64,000 nucleotides of DNA from Desulfotignum sp032250905 (GTDB lineage: Bacteria > Desulfobacterota > Desulfobacteria > Desulfobacterales > Desulfobacteraceae), in the NCBI GenBank assembly GCA_032250905.1, contig JAVVEQ010000013.1:1-64000 (forward strand), in the 5' to 3' direction. Positions within the stretch are counted from its first letter, which is position 1, and each line of letters begins with the position of its first letter. This document shows, in pieces, positions 15,922-24,707 of the stretch. The notes beneath the pieces were generated by a model that saw only the letters and a list, made by a program, of their open reading frames with translations, made no database searches and was not told the origin of the DNA. Made by a program: the position numbers and the translations under genes.

Positions 15922-17094
15922 ATGAAGGAAAAAACCAAGCTGTTTTATCTGGTGTCCCTGTTTCTCATGGCTTATTTCATCCCCTGGGCACACCCGGTGA
16001 TCCGGCAATCCGGGCTGGAAGCATTTATGATGCTCCAGGAATATGCCAGGGAACATGTCTTGACCTGCCTGATTCCGGCGTTTTTCATTGCCGGTGCCAT
16101 TGCCGTATTCGTATCCCAGGCATCGATACTCAAATATTTCGGAAACCAGGCCAATAAAATACTGTCCTATTCCGTGGCATCGGTATCAGGCACCATCCTG
16201 GCGGTCTGCTCCTGCACGGTACTGCCGCTTTTTGCCGGCATCTACACCCGGGGTGCGGGCATCGGCCCGGCCACGGCATTCCTTTACTCCGGTCCGGCCA
16301 TCAATGTCCTGGCAATCACCATGACTGCCAAAATTTTGGGATGGCAGCTGGGACTTGCCCGGGCCATTGGTGCCGTTGTTTTTGCAATCATCACGGGCCT
16401 GTTGATGTCGGTGATTTTCAGAAAAGACGACATGGCCAGAACCGGCGGCCAGATCTATGTGCCGGATGAAGAGGACAAGGGGCGGACCCTTTTCCAGGAC
16501 AGCATCTACATTCTGACCATGGTGCTGATCCTTATTTTTGCCGCATTCGCTAAACCGGCCCCGGACGCCACAGGACTGTGGCCGGCCATCTTTGCCGCCA
16601 AATGGGTTATCACCGTTATTCTTCTGATCGCTTTAGGGTGGATGCTCAAGGCCTGGTTCACCAAGGATGAGCGGGTTTCCTGGATCGATGCCACCTGGGG
16701 ATTCATGAAACAGATCTTTCCGTTGCTGTTTGCCGGTGTGATCGTGGCGGGATTTCTCCTGGGCCGCCCCGGACACTCAGCATTGATCCCCGGGCAGTAC
16801 ATTCAGACCCTGCTGGGAGGCAATTCGTTGTGGGCCAACCTTTTCGCCTCGGTGGCCGGGGCGTTCATGTACTTTGCCACCCTTACCGAAGTCCCCATTC
16901 TTCAGGGGCTTCTGGGCGCCGGCATGGGCAAGGGCCCTGCTCTGGCCCTGCTGCTGGCAGGCCCTGCCCTGTCTCTGCCCAACATGCTGGTGATCGGCAG
17001 GGTCATGGGCGTGAAAAAAACAGCGACGTTCTGTTCCATCATCATTGTGATGTCCACCATCGCCGGCATGATTTATGGGACGTTTGTCGTATAA
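15922..17094 (+). CDS. ArsP/YraQ-type (UPF0718) permease
   Basis: A 390-residue integral membrane protein with about ten hydrophobic segments. The family signature CSCTVLPLFAGIYTRGAGIGPATAFLYSGPA lies near residues 95-125, and a second half-repeat ends in GPALALLLAGPALSLPN. The superfamily (PF03773) includes ArsP exporters of trivalent organoarsenicals and uncharacterised permeases. The paired cysteines in CSC fit binding of a thiophilic metalloid. It follows arsR by 25 bp. An arsenical or related soft ion is a likely substrate because the regulator has a CVC motif, but this is inference. Confidence 0.85.
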   Translation: MKEKTKLFYLVSLFLMAYFIPWAHPVIRQSGLEAFMMLQEYAREHVLTCLIPAFFIAGAIAVFVSQASILKYFGNQANKILSYSVASVSGTILAVCSCTVLPLFAGIYTRGAGIGPATAFLYSGPAINVLAITMTAKILGWQLGLARAIGAVVFAIITGLLMSVIFRKDDMARTGGQIYVPDEEDKGRTLFQDSIYILTMVLILIFAAFAKPAPDATGLWPAIFAAKWVITVILLIALGWMLKAWFTKDERVSWIDATWGFMKQIFPLLFAGVIVAGFLLGRPGHSALIPGQYIQTLLGGNSLWANLFASVAGAFMYFATLTEVPILQGLLGAGMGKGPALALLLAGPALSLPNMLVIGRVMGVKKTATFCSIIIVMSTIAGMIYGTFVV

Positions 17095-17133
17095 TAAAAA
17101 CCCCGAAACATAATCTTTTAAAGGAGTAGCATC

Positions 17134-17367
17134 ATGGAAATCAAAATTCTGGGCCCTGGATGCCCCAAATGCGAACAAACCGGTAAAATCGTGTCCGAAG
17201 CCGTGTCTGAAACAGGGGTGGACGCCACTGTGGAAAAGGTGACCGATGTCATGGAGATCGCCGGATACGGAGTTTTCGGTACCCCGGCCGTGGTCATTGA
17301 CGGGGATGTCAAATGCGTGGGAAAAATCCCCAAAAAAGAGGATGTCAAATCCTGGCTGACCAAATAA
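17134..17367 (+). CDS. Small thioredoxin-like redox-active disulfide protein
   Basis: A 77-residue glutaredoxin/thioredoxin-fold protein with the active site GPGCPKCEQT (Cys10, Cys13) and a FGTPAVVIDGDVK cis-Pro region. This matches the family often named redox-active disulfide protein 2 (MtbR/Trx-like). It is cytoplasmic, with no signal sequence. Placed right after the permease gene, as is common for this family, it could reduce or deliver the permease substrate or feed electrons to the CcdA-like protein. Confidence 0.88.
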   Translation: MEIKILGPGCPKCEQTGKIVSEAVSETGVDATVEKVTDVMEIAGYGVFGTPAVVIDGDVKCVGKIPKKEDVKSWLTK

Positions 17368-17399
17368 AAACACGCAAGCACAATAAGGAAATGCCCCTG

Positions 17400-18347
17400 A
17401 TGGCCCGAACCATCTGTATGGAACATATGAGACCATGGACCCTCAACCCACTGACCGCCTTGCTCATAGGACTGACAGTCCTTTCGGCAGTGCCCCCGAC
17501 CGCCCACGCAGAAACGGTGCAGGATCTTTATCCCCTGCTGTCGGACCGGTTTATCAAAACCGCGACCCTCACCCCTTTGGGCGATGACCGGATTCTGCAA
17601 ACCGACACCGGCATCGTGCTGACTCAGACCCGGATGAAAAAGACCCTGGAACAGCATGATCCCCGATTGAAGGACCAGCTGGAAAACAACCTGATTTTTC
17701 TGGCGGAACAGGAGATCCTCACCCTGATTCTGGAAGCTGAGGTGAAAAAAAGCGGCATGGCAGACGGTAACGCCGTGACCCAGGAGCAGATAGCCGCCTT
17801 TCTGGAGTCCAAAATAGGGGATACGACGGTTTCCGACCAGGAGGCAAAAACCTTTTATGATGAAAACAAGGTCATGGTCGGAGGCATGCCCTTTGATCAG
17901 GTGTCTGAGAGTATCAAACAGTTTTTGCTGGAAAACAAACGGCAGACCGCGGTCCGGACCCATATTCATGATCTGGGCAACCGCCACCAGATCCGCTTCG
18001 ATGACACATGGATGGATGCCCAGTACAAACGGATGACCGACAACCCGGTGGACAAGGCCAGGCTGTCCGGAAAACCCACCCTGGTGGAGTTCGGTGCCAC
18101 CGGGTGTGTCCCCTGTGACATGATGCAGCCCATCCTGGAAAAACTGGAGAAAAAATTTCCTGACACCCTGAACATCGTGTTTCTTCATGTGGGTGAAAAT
18201 CAGGTACTGGAAGGGCGGTACGGGATCCAATCCATCCCGGTCCAGGCGTTTTTCGATGCCGATGGAAAAGAAGTGTTCCGGCACACGGGATTTTATCCAG
18301 AAGAAGAGGTGATGACACAGTTGAAAAAAATGGGGGTGGCCCAGTGA
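17400..18347 (+). CDS. Exported thioredoxin-domain protein with SurA-like N-terminal region
   Basis: I chose ATG 17400 (AAGGAA nine bases upstream). Of 315 residues, 15-37 form a signal peptide (VPPTAHA), residues about 40-200 are helical with the order and spacing of the N-terminal chaperone domain of SurA/PpiC-type isomerases, and residues about 220-315 form a thioredoxin domain with active site GCVPC (Cys236, Cys239) and cis-Pro SIPVQAFF. It should act in the periplasm on disulfides, with the helical part binding clients. Its end overlaps the next thioredoxin gene by 4 bp. Confidence 0.82.
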   Translation: MARTICMEHMRPWTLNPLTALLIGLTVLSAVPPTAHAETVQDLYPLLSDRFIKTATLTPLGDDRILQTDTGIVLTQTRMKKTLEQHDPRLKDQLENNLIFLAEQEILTLILEAEVKKSGMADGNAVTQEQIAAFLESKIGDTTVSDQEAKTFYDENKVMVGGMPFDQVSESIKQFLLENKRQTAVRTHIHDLGNRHQIRFDDTWMDAQYKRMTDNPVDKARLSGKPTLVEFGATGCVPCDMMQPILEKLEKKFPDTLNIVFLHVGENQVLEGRYGIQSIPVQAFFDADGKEVFRHTGFYPEEEVMTQLKKMGVAQ

Positions 18348-18787
18348 AACAGGTGCGTTTCCTTGTTTATATCGTCATTGTCATTGTCGCCGCAGTCATC
18401 ATTTATAATTTGCAGTTTAAAAACAAATCCGCGGGGGGCCCTGTCAGCGGCACAGCAGAATCAGAGGTCCGCTATGAGTTCAACGAACTGCCGATAAAAG
18501 GCAAAGTCACCCTGATAGACCTGGGCGCCATCGAATGTGTGCCCTGCAAGATGATGGCTCCGATTCTGAAAAAGCTGGAGGCGGCCTACCGGGACCGGGC
18601 TGTGATCGCGTTCATCGACGTATGGGAACACCGGGACCAGACCCCCCGGTTCGGGGTCAGGGCCATTCCCACCCAGATTTTTTTTGATCCTGACGGCAAA
18701 GAGGTGTACCGCCACCAGGGATTTATGAGTGAAGCCGCCATCGTGGAGCAGTTGACCCGCATGGGCGTTGAAAAACCCGCGCTTTAG
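18344..18787 (+). CDS. Membrane-anchored periplasmic thioredoxin
   Basis: A 147-residue protein starting at GTG 18344 inside the end of the previous gene. Residues 5-21 are a transmembrane anchor with no clear cleavage site, so the thioredoxin domain (active site ECVPC, Cys65 and Cys68; cis-Pro AIPTQIFF) faces the periplasm. Its domain is closely similar to that of the preceding protein, suggesting duplication. Its probable electron source is the CcdA-like protein encoded 18 bp downstream. Confidence 0.87.
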   Translation: MKQVRFLVYIVIVIVAAVIIYNLQFKNKSAGGPVSGTAESEVRYEFNELPIKGKVTLIDLGAIECVPCKMMAPILKKLEAAYRDRAVIAFIDVWEHRDQTPRFGVRAIPTQIFFDPDGKEVYRHQGFMSEAAIVEQLTRMGVEKPAL

Positions 18788-18805
18788 ACCAAAAAGACAA
18801 GGAGC

Positions 18806-19531
18806 ATGATGATGCTTGATTCTGTTTTTCTGACCGTGAACCAGTGGATGACCGGCGGCATCTTGATCGCCGCGGTGGGATCTTTTTTGTGGGGCATGAT
18901 CAGTGTGCTGTTCAGCCCTTGTCACCTGGCCTCCATTCCGCTGATCGTGGGCTATGTGGGGGGGCAGGAGAAAATGATCCACCCCCGCCAGGCCGGCGTC
19001 TATTCCGCGCTGTTCACTATCGGCCTGTGTATCACCATTGCGCTGATCGGCATCATCTGCGCCCTTTTGGGCCGGATACTGGGGGATGTGGGAAATTACT
19101 GGCAGATACTGGTGGGCGCCGTTCTGGTTTGGGTGGCTCTGGGCATGCTCGGGGTTGAAAAATGTTCCTTGTCCGGGGGCCCGATGCACCGACTGAAACT
19201 CAAGGGCATGACCGGGGCTTTTGTGCTGGGGCTGGCCTATGGGGTGCTGTCCGGTTCCTGCACCTTCGGTTTCATCGCCCCCATCCTGGCACTGATTACC
19301 ATCCAGGAAAAAGTAATGACCGGTGTCATTCTCATTATCCTGTTCGGCATCGGCCACTGCCTGCCCATCGTCATTGCCGGCAGTTCCACGGCCCTGGTGA
19401 AAAAACTGCTGGAAAGCAGCGCCTGGAGCGGGGCCGGCATGTGGTTCAGAAAACTGGCCGGGGCCACCATCATGCTACTGGGCCTGTATTTCATTGCCAA
19501 CCCCTTTTTCCCAGCCCTGCAGGCGGTATAA
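18806..19531 (+). CDS. CcdA/DsbD-type thiol-electron transporter
   Basis: A 241-residue membrane protein with about six transmembrane helices. SPCHLASIPL (Cys39) and GSCTFGFIAPI (Cys152) occupy the positions of the two functional cysteines in CcdA, which shuttle electrons from cytoplasmic thioredoxin to periplasmic acceptors. The presence of two periplasmic CVPC thioredoxins directly upstream fits this. Alternative: a member used for cytochrome c maturation; no ccm or ccs genes are nearby, so I favour a dedicated thiol relay for this operon. Confidence 0.85.
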   Translation: MMMLDSVFLTVNQWMTGGILIAAVGSFLWGMISVLFSPCHLASIPLIVGYVGGQEKMIHPRQAGVYSALFTIGLCITIALIGIICALLGRILGDVGNYWQILVGAVLVWVALGMLGVEKCSLSGGPMHRLKLKGMTGAFVLGLAYGVLSGSCTFGFIAPILALITIQEKVMTGVILIILFGIGHCLPIVIAGSSTALVKKLLESSAWSGAGMWFRKLAGATIMLLGLYFIANPFFPALQAV

Positions 19532-19564
19532 ACCGGTAACACAGGCCCATCAAGGAGATATGAC

Positions 19565-20089
19565 ATGCTGCTGAAAACCTATTCTCTGGAAATATTCAAA
19601 TCCAAATGCCAGGCAGATGCCGAAGGCGTGCATTGCTTTGCCCATCTGGACCAGGATGTGACACAGGCCATTCCCTACCTGAATGCCGTGCTCGGGGGAT
19701 TCGAATACCTCAATGATCCCCCGGCCGTGACCTTTAAAAGCCATGGTAAGCTGATCACGGTGCACGGTGATAGAATTGCGGTGAATGCCCTGAAGGATGA
19801 GGCGGAGGCCGAAAAAATCGTGGCATGGCTCAAAAATGAAATCAATGAAGCCTGGGAGAAAAAAGAGGGGATCGAGCCCTGCTATACCGGGATGCCCCGC
19901 CCCGGAATCATGGAAATTCTGAAACTGCTGCCCAGAACCAATTGCAGGGAATGCGGCCAGCCCACCTGTCTGGTGTTTGCAACAAAAGTGGCGGAAGGGG
20001 CCAAAGGCCCTGAAGACTGCCCTCCCCTGGATGTGGAGCAGCACCGGCATCTGACCGAATATATGTGCCGGTTCAACCTTGAACTGTAA
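19565..20089 (+). CDS. (Fe-S)-binding protein with a CxxCxxxxC cluster domain
   Basis: A 174-residue cytoplasmic protein. The C-terminal region carries NCRECGQPTC (Cys127, Cys130, Cys135) plus Cys152, the pattern of the 4Fe-4S domain seen in RnfB and the CO dehydrogenase/acetyl-CoA synthase corrinoid protein (PF04060). The N-terminal ~100 residues are an uncharacterised alpha/beta domain. The cluster domain implies electron transfer or binding of a reductase. Its exact role in the operon is unknown. Confidence 0.8.
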   Translation: MLLKTYSLEIFKSKCQADAEGVHCFAHLDQDVTQAIPYLNAVLGGFEYLNDPPAVTFKSHGKLITVHGDRIAVNALKDEAEAEKIVAWLKNEINEAWEKKEGIEPCYTGMPRPGIMEILKLLPRTNCRECGQPTCLVFATKVAEGAKGPEDCPPLDVEQHRHLTEYMCRFNLEL

Positions 20090-20107
20090 GCCAGGGAGCC
20101 GATACCA

Positions 20108-20617
20108 ATGACAGTATTTTTACGGACTGGAAACCATTTCACCAACACTATCCGCCAGGCGGTTTTCATCATGTTGATATCCGTGGCCATCGGCACGGCT
20201 GTCAACCTTATCCGGCCGGACGGGATCCCTTTTGTGGAAACCTGGTCCATGGCGGATAAACTGGCCACAGAAAATGGTGACACAATGGCCATTCCTTTGT
20301 CCGAAGCAGCCGCGCTGTTCGAAAAAGACGCGGCTGTCTTCCTGGATGCCCGGACTCCGGCCGAATATGATCAGGGACACATCCAGGGCGCTGTCAACCT
20401 GCCCTGGCATGAGGTAGACAATTATTTTGAAACCGTCATCATGACCCTGGACCCGGAAGCAATGGTCATCACCTACTGCGACGGGGAAGCCTGTTCGCTG
20501 AGCCATGACCTGGCACTGTTTCTCAAGGACCTGGGATTCGCCCGGGTCAAAGTGCTGGTCAACGGCTGGACCCTGTGGAAGGAACACAATCTGCCTACAA
20601 CCAAACCGTCATCATGA
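20108..20617 (+). CDS. Membrane-anchored rhodanese-domain protein
   Basis: A 169-residue protein with one N-terminal transmembrane helix (about residues 17-35) and a rhodanese domain: VFLDARTPAEYDQGHIQGAVNLP is the CDC25/rhodanese entry motif, and the active-site loop ITYCDGEACS places the catalytic Cys at 124. Rhodaneses transfer sulfane sulfur to thiols or cyanide. The domain most likely faces the periplasm. Sulfur transfer in the same compartment as the two CVPC thioredoxins suggests handling of persulfide or thio-metalloid species, which is inference. Confidence 0.85.
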   Translation: MTVFLRTGNHFTNTIRQAVFIMLISVAIGTAVNLIRPDGIPFVETWSMADKLATENGDTMAIPLSEAAALFEKDAAVFLDARTPAEYDQGHIQGAVNLPWHEVDNYFETVIMTLDPEAMVITYCDGEACSLSHDLALFLKDLGFARVKVLVNGWTLWKEHNLPTTKPSS

Positions 20618-20632
20618 TCCTTCGGAGACCCC

Positions 20633-21115
20633 ATGCCCCAAAAAAAACTACCTTATGATGTCACGCTTACTTTAGGTTACCACTTCACCCGGCTGGTCAT
20701 GGCCGGGGTCTTCATCTATGCCAGCCTCGACAAAATCATCCACCCGGACCTGTTTGCCGAGGCAGTCTACAACTACCAGGTGCTGCCCGGGTATCTCGTG
20801 AACCTGACGGCCCTGATACTACCTTGGCTGGAGCTGATCCTGGGCTTCTGCCTGCTGATCAACCGGTGGATGGCCGGGGCATCGGCCCTGACTGCCGCAT
20901 TAATGACGATATTTGTGGGGCTGACACTCTTCAACCTGGCCCGGGGCCTGGATATCAGCTGCGGGTGTTTTTCCACGGCCACAGATGAAAATCCCATCAC
21001 CCTGCTGACCCTGGCGCGGGATGTCCTGTTTCTGATCTTATCCTTGGGACTGATCATACTGTTGTTCTTTAAAAACACCCGCAGTGTGGGAAAAATCCAT
21101 AAACCATCTCCCTGA
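20633..21115 (+). CDS. DoxX/MauE-family membrane protein
   Basis: A 160-residue four-helix membrane protein of the DoxX/MauE group, with GVFIYASLDKIIHPDLFAE near residue 26 and GLDISCGCFS (Cys110, Cys112) before the last helix. The CGC motif on the periplasmic side is characteristic of MauE-like members that help with disulfide formation or thiol handling. In many bacteria such genes stand next to rhodanese genes, as here (15-bp gap). It probably accepts or donates electrons between the quinone pool and periplasmic thiols. Confidence 0.8.
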   Translation: MPQKKLPYDVTLTLGYHFTRLVMAGVFIYASLDKIIHPDLFAEAVYNYQVLPGYLVNLTALILPWLELILGFCLLINRWMAGASALTAALMTIFVGLTLFNLARGLDISCGCFSTATDENPITLLTLARDVLFLILSLGLIILLFFKNTRSVGKIHKPSP

Positions 21116-21171
21116 ACCAGGCACCTGTGAACCGTTTGAGAACCTTAGTCTCCCAAAGAGGATATAGCAAC

Positions 21172-22620
21172 ATGAAAAGAGGAAAACCGGAGAAGGTGAT
21201 GAGAACAACAACCGATTTCACCTTACTGATGTTGGAAATATTCAAAAAATGCGCCGGCCGTTCCGGATGCGGGGTGTGCCGGGAACACATGGAAGAGGAT
21301 TGCCTGTTTTTTCCTGAAATATACCGCCTCCACGACCTGGCAGAAGAAACCGGCACGCCCCCGGATGAAAAGGCCCTGGCATCCCTGTTGGACCTGTGCA
21401 CTCTGTGTGGGCTGTGCCCGTGCCAGGATATCCGGATGCTGGTGCTCAAAGCCAAGGCTGCCAGAGCCGAAGAGAAAAAACCGCCGTTGTCCGCAAGGCT
21501 TTTGTCGGATGCCCGGCAGGTTGGCCACTGGGGAACGGCATTTTCCGCTGTGATCAATCCCCTGAACCGGCTGACACCTGTCACAGCACTGGCAAAAAAG
21601 GTCCTGGATATCCATCCTCAAAGGTCTTTGCCCGTTTTTCCGAAAGAAAGCTTTTTTGCCTGGGCACAAAGAAGGGGGTTGCCCTCACCGGGAAAACTCG
21701 CGGCAAAGGACGCTCCCAGAGTTGCCTATTTTGTCGGATGCAGTGCCGGCTACCTGTTTCCCGATGTGGCCAAAGCCGCGGTGGGTCTGCTGGAACAAAA
21801 CGGGATTCAGGTGTTTGTCCCTTCCCAGGACTGCTGCAGCATGCCCCTGATCATGGAGGGAAACCAAAAGACGGCTGAAAAACGGATCCAGGCCAATCTG
21901 AAAACCCTTGGTGCCTGTGTTCGGGAGGGATACGACATTGTCTGCTCCTGTCCCACCTGCGGGTATTTTTTTAAAAAACTGCTTGTGGAAACTGCGTATT
22001 ATTCAGATGCGTTTCAGCAGCAGTCAGGGACCGATGCAACGGTCATGAAAGTGCCTTCCGGATCCAATGATCAGACATTCACCACTGTTCCCAAAAGTAT
22101 TTACCAAAACATACTGAAGGACAACGGGTATTTTTCCGGTATCGATCCATTACAGCGCATTGATCTGTCATTGAAAGTCAAAGATATGGGGGAGTATCTG
22201 CTGTCACTTCATAACAGCGGGAAAGCGGCGGTGACATTACGGACTCCGGAACAGCCCCTGGCCTATTTTGCCCCCTGTCACCAGCGGGAACAAGGCATGG
22301 GACAGCCCTATTACCAGTTGATCAGCGCGCTGCCCGGTGCAGATATCAAACAGGTGGGCTCGGATATGCAGTGCTGCGGCATGGGCGGTCACCTGGGATT
22401 TAAAAAAAACTTTCATGACCATTCCCTTGCCATTGGCTGGCCGGTTCTTGACAAATTGTCCATGGAATCCGGCAGAACCCTTGTCACCGATTGCTTGAGC
22501 TGCCGCCTTCAATTGCAGCACACCCTTTTTGCCCCGGTCTTTCATCCCCTTGAGATGCTGCAGGGCATCAGGGAAGGGGAAAACAAACCCAAAAACATAT
22601 CCGGCCTTCATGAAGGGTAA
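21172..22620 (+). CDS. HdrD/GlpC-like Fe-S oxidoreductase with two CCG domains
   Basis: A 482-residue cytoplasmic protein. The N-terminal cluster region has CGRSGCGVC-like and CTLCGLCPCQ cysteine groups for 4Fe-4S clusters; two CCG domains follow, FVGCSAGYLFP...QDCCSMPL...SCPTCGYFF and FAPCHQREQG...MQCCGMGG...DCLSCRLQL, which in HdrD bind the active-site non-cubane clusters that reduce disulfides. ATG 21172 has GAGG ten bases upstream; ATG 21199 with GGAG six bases upstream is equally good. The last codon and stop fall inside a 72-bp sequence shared with the CDF gene, so the extreme C-terminus may be altered. It ends the operon and could reduce a disulfide or heterodisulfide produced by it. 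Confidence 0.82.
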   Translation: MKRGKPEKVMRTTTDFTLLMLEIFKKCAGRSGCGVCREHMEEDCLFFPEIYRLHDLAEETGTPPDEKALASLLDLCTLCGLCPCQDIRMLVLKAKAARAEEKKPPLSARLLSDARQVGHWGTAFSAVINPLNRLTPVTALAKKVLDIHPQRSLPVFPKESFFAWAQRRGLPSPGKLAAKDAPRVAYFVGCSAGYLFPDVAKAAVGLLEQNGIQVFVPSQDCCSMPLIMEGNQKTAEKRIQANLKTLGACVREGYDIVCSCPTCGYFFKKLLVETAYYSDAFQQQSGTDATVMKVPSGSNDQTFTTVPKSIYQNILKDNGYFSGIDPLQRIDLSLKVKDMGEYLLSLHNSGKAAVTLRTPEQPLAYFAPCHQREQGMGQPYYQLISALPGADIKQVGSDMQCCGMGGHLGFKKNFHDHSLAIGWPVLDKLSMESGRTLVTDCLSCRLQLQHTLFAPVFHPLEMLQGIREGENKPKNISGLHEG

Positions 22621-22685
22621 CAGTTTCATTTTTCCGGGAATCAGGAATCGATTTGCCGGTGCTGCAGTTATGTTTTCTCCCGGTT
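22614..22685. repeat. 72-bp copy of the CDF gene 5' region (copy A)
   Basis: This stretch matches 27823-27894 at about 64 of 72 positions in the same orientation. Copy B is the first 23 codons of the CDF exporter gene plus its upstream bases, read on the minus strand. Copy A has no gene attached, so it is a leftover or duplicated piece. It overlaps the stop codon of the HdrD-like gene. Confidence 0.85.
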
Positions 22686-22748
22686 AAATACTTTTAAGGC
22701 GTGGTGTTTTTTTGGACCGGCCGGTTCAAGGGATTGAAAATCGATCCG

Positions 22749-24638
22749 TCAGACCGGAAAATCCCTGAGTGTTTCATGGGTGCCTTTGTGCATCTCGTAC
22801 CAGAATTCGAACGCGGCCTGGTGTTTATCTTTATCAAACAGATCCAGCCAGTGATCCAGGTCCGGATCTTGAACTTTATCCACCGTTTTTTTGTTTTTCA
22901 AGAAGGTGTGGACCATGTCGATGTTCCGTTCCGATTCCCAGAATACCGATGCATTCCGGCTGGTGATACGGCCGGCGGTCAGTCGTATCGACGCCAGGAA
23001 CCAGTCTTTCAACCCGTAGATTTTTTCAATGATGTCGGGCATGAGATCTTCAGCCCAGGCCCGGTGAAACCGGCATATCCCGAGATTGTCCAGCATCAGT
23101 TCCTGAAGCATGCGCCGGGCGTTTTCCCTGCCAAGTGCCCGGGGTGCCATGAAATTATTGCCATAGTGCATGTAGTATTTGCCCATGATGGCCATGGGTG
23201 CCAGCACCCCCGGGGTCCAGTATTGGTTGGGAACCATCCATCCCTGGCGGGCAAATGCCGTGTGAACAAACCGGTCCATGATGGGATTGCCTTTTTCTTT
23301 TGCCAGGCTTCGAGCCAGTTTTCTGGCCCCCTTTTCCAGAGGAATCTTCCCATCCGGCCGGACCATTTCATCCAGCAAAAGCGTTCCGAGTTTTGCATTG
23401 TGCAGGGAATCTTCAACCACATCAAAGTCCTGAAAATTCCATTTTGGTTTCATGGTCACGCCTAAATGGTCAGGATCCAGCAGTTTCTCATCCAGGCAGT
23501 CCATGAGCCAGGCCAGGACCCCGCCTGCGGCAATGGCATCAAATCCCAGCATATCGGCATGGCTGGCAAGCGTTTCTGCAGCCCGCTGATCAAAAATGCC
23601 GCACAGAGGTCCCATGGCCTGATAGGGTTCATAGTCTTTCTTGTAGATTCCGTTCATTTTCTTGCACACGGCCGCACAGGGTTCGCCGCAGGTTTTCTGC
23701 TGTTTTTTCCGGATCGTTTCCTCGTTGAACTGTTTCAGGTAATGGTCGCGGATAAATTGCTGGTGCAGGGTTTTTCGTTCATCCTCGCTCCAGTAAATCG
23801 TGCGGTAATTGAACGCCAGGATATTGCCGGACATGGCGGCATAGTTCACCCCAAATGTGCCGCCGGTTTCAACAGCGGGATCATACCGGTATTTGGTGGT
23901 GGCCTCGATATCCTTGGCAGCCATGTGCTGGTTGTATTTGTCTTCAAACCATTGATCCGCCACGTTGCGTTCACGAAAATCTTCATCCACATAGGTGCCG
24001 CCGTAGATAATGCCGACAATGCCGTGCTCCTGAAAAAGTTTGGAGCCGAACCCGCCACGGCCGGCCCAGGTATCCACCGGGGTCAGCTTTCCCTTGCGCA
24101 CCGGGGCCGAGGCAATGGCTCCAAAATCGGTCGACCGGGCAGCCGGTCCGGTTGCCAGGACCCTGGGGTCGGTCTCAAATCGGCCTGAAAACTGGTTCAT
24201 GGCTGCTTCCATCACGGCATAGACCCCGCCCCGTCCCTTTTCCCAGATCCTGCCGGGAGATACCGGCACCAGCTCCACCTCGATCTCCTCCCCGTGATTC
24301 CGGTTGAGATACAGCAGGGACGGACGGTCGGCTTTGCCCAAAATAACCAGCTGATTGATCCCCAGGTTGTCGAACACCAGGGCGGCCCCACCCATGGATG
24401 ACACATAGAACCCGTGCCAGCAGGGAGATATGCCGCAAAAGATCATCCGGTTCGATCCCGGGAAAATGGAGCCGGCCAGAAGGCCGCCGCCGATGGTCAG
24501 GCTGTTGTGCTTGAAACTCATGTGGATGCCTAAATCCACAGGCCCGAAATAATCCCCTACTGCATATCGTTTGAGGCGGTAAAATCCGCTGGCCGCATCC
24601 AGCATCAGCACTTTGAGAAAAGCCTGTTTATCTGTCAT
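22749..24638 (-). CDS. Aldehyde:ferredoxin oxidoreductase family protein
   Basis: A 629-residue protein of the AOR family, which bind a tungsten (or molybdenum) bis-pterin and one 4Fe-4S cluster. The N-terminal domain shows PGSNRMIFCGISP, the pterin-binding GIVGIIYGG region and AGRGGFGS; the cluster motif appears as CGEPCAAVC near residue 325, with a further Cys downstream expected. The enzyme would oxidise an aldehyde to an acid with ferredoxin, or the reverse. It is on its own at the 3' side of the ars genes, with a 70-bp gap to acr3. BamB of benzoyl-CoA reductase is related, but no other bam gene is present, so that is not called. Confidence 0.85.
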   Translation of the reverse strand: MTDKQAFLKVLMLDAASGFYRLKRYAVGDYFGPVDLGIHMSFKHNSLTIGGGLLAGSIFPGSNRMIFCGISPCWHGFYVSSMGGAALVFDNLGINQLVILGKADRPSLLYLNRNHGEEIEVELVPVSPGRIWEKGRGGVYAVMEAAMNQFSGRFETDPRVLATGPAARSTDFGAIASAPVRKGKLTPVDTWAGRGGFGSKLFQEHGIVGIIYGGTYVDEDFRERNVADQWFEDKYNQHMAAKDIEATTKYRYDPAVETGGTFGVNYAAMSGNILAFNYRTIYWSEDERKTLHQQFIRDHYLKQFNEETIRKKQQKTCGEPCAAVCKKMNGIYKKDYEPYQAMGPLCGIFDQRAAETLASHADMLGFDAIAAGGVLAWLMDCLDEKLLDPDHLGVTMKPKWNFQDFDVVEDSLHNAKLGTLLLDEMVRPDGKIPLEKGARKLARSLAKEKGNPIMDRFVHTAFARQGWMVPNQYWTPGVLAPMAIMGKYYMHYGNNFMAPRALGRENARRMLQELMLDNLGICRFHRAWAEDLMPDIIEKIYGLKDWFLASIRLTAGRITSRNASVFWESERNIDMVHTFLKNKKTVDKVQDPDLDHWLDLFDKDKHQAAFEFWYEMHKGTHETLRDFPV

Positions 24639-24707
24639 GTTTTCCGCCTTTTTTTAAGAATAACATACCGGCTGTTTCAGACCACGTAATAACAGCAACT
24701 CCCGGCA

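Noticed and set aside
17118..18284. A 388-codon open frame on the minus strand
   Set aside because: Antisense to the two thioredoxin genes, which have proper active sites and ribosome-binding sites.
22749..24638. BamB subunit of class II benzoyl-CoA reductase
   Set aside because: The sequence fits the wider AOR family, but no other bam gene is nearby, so the specific name is not supported.
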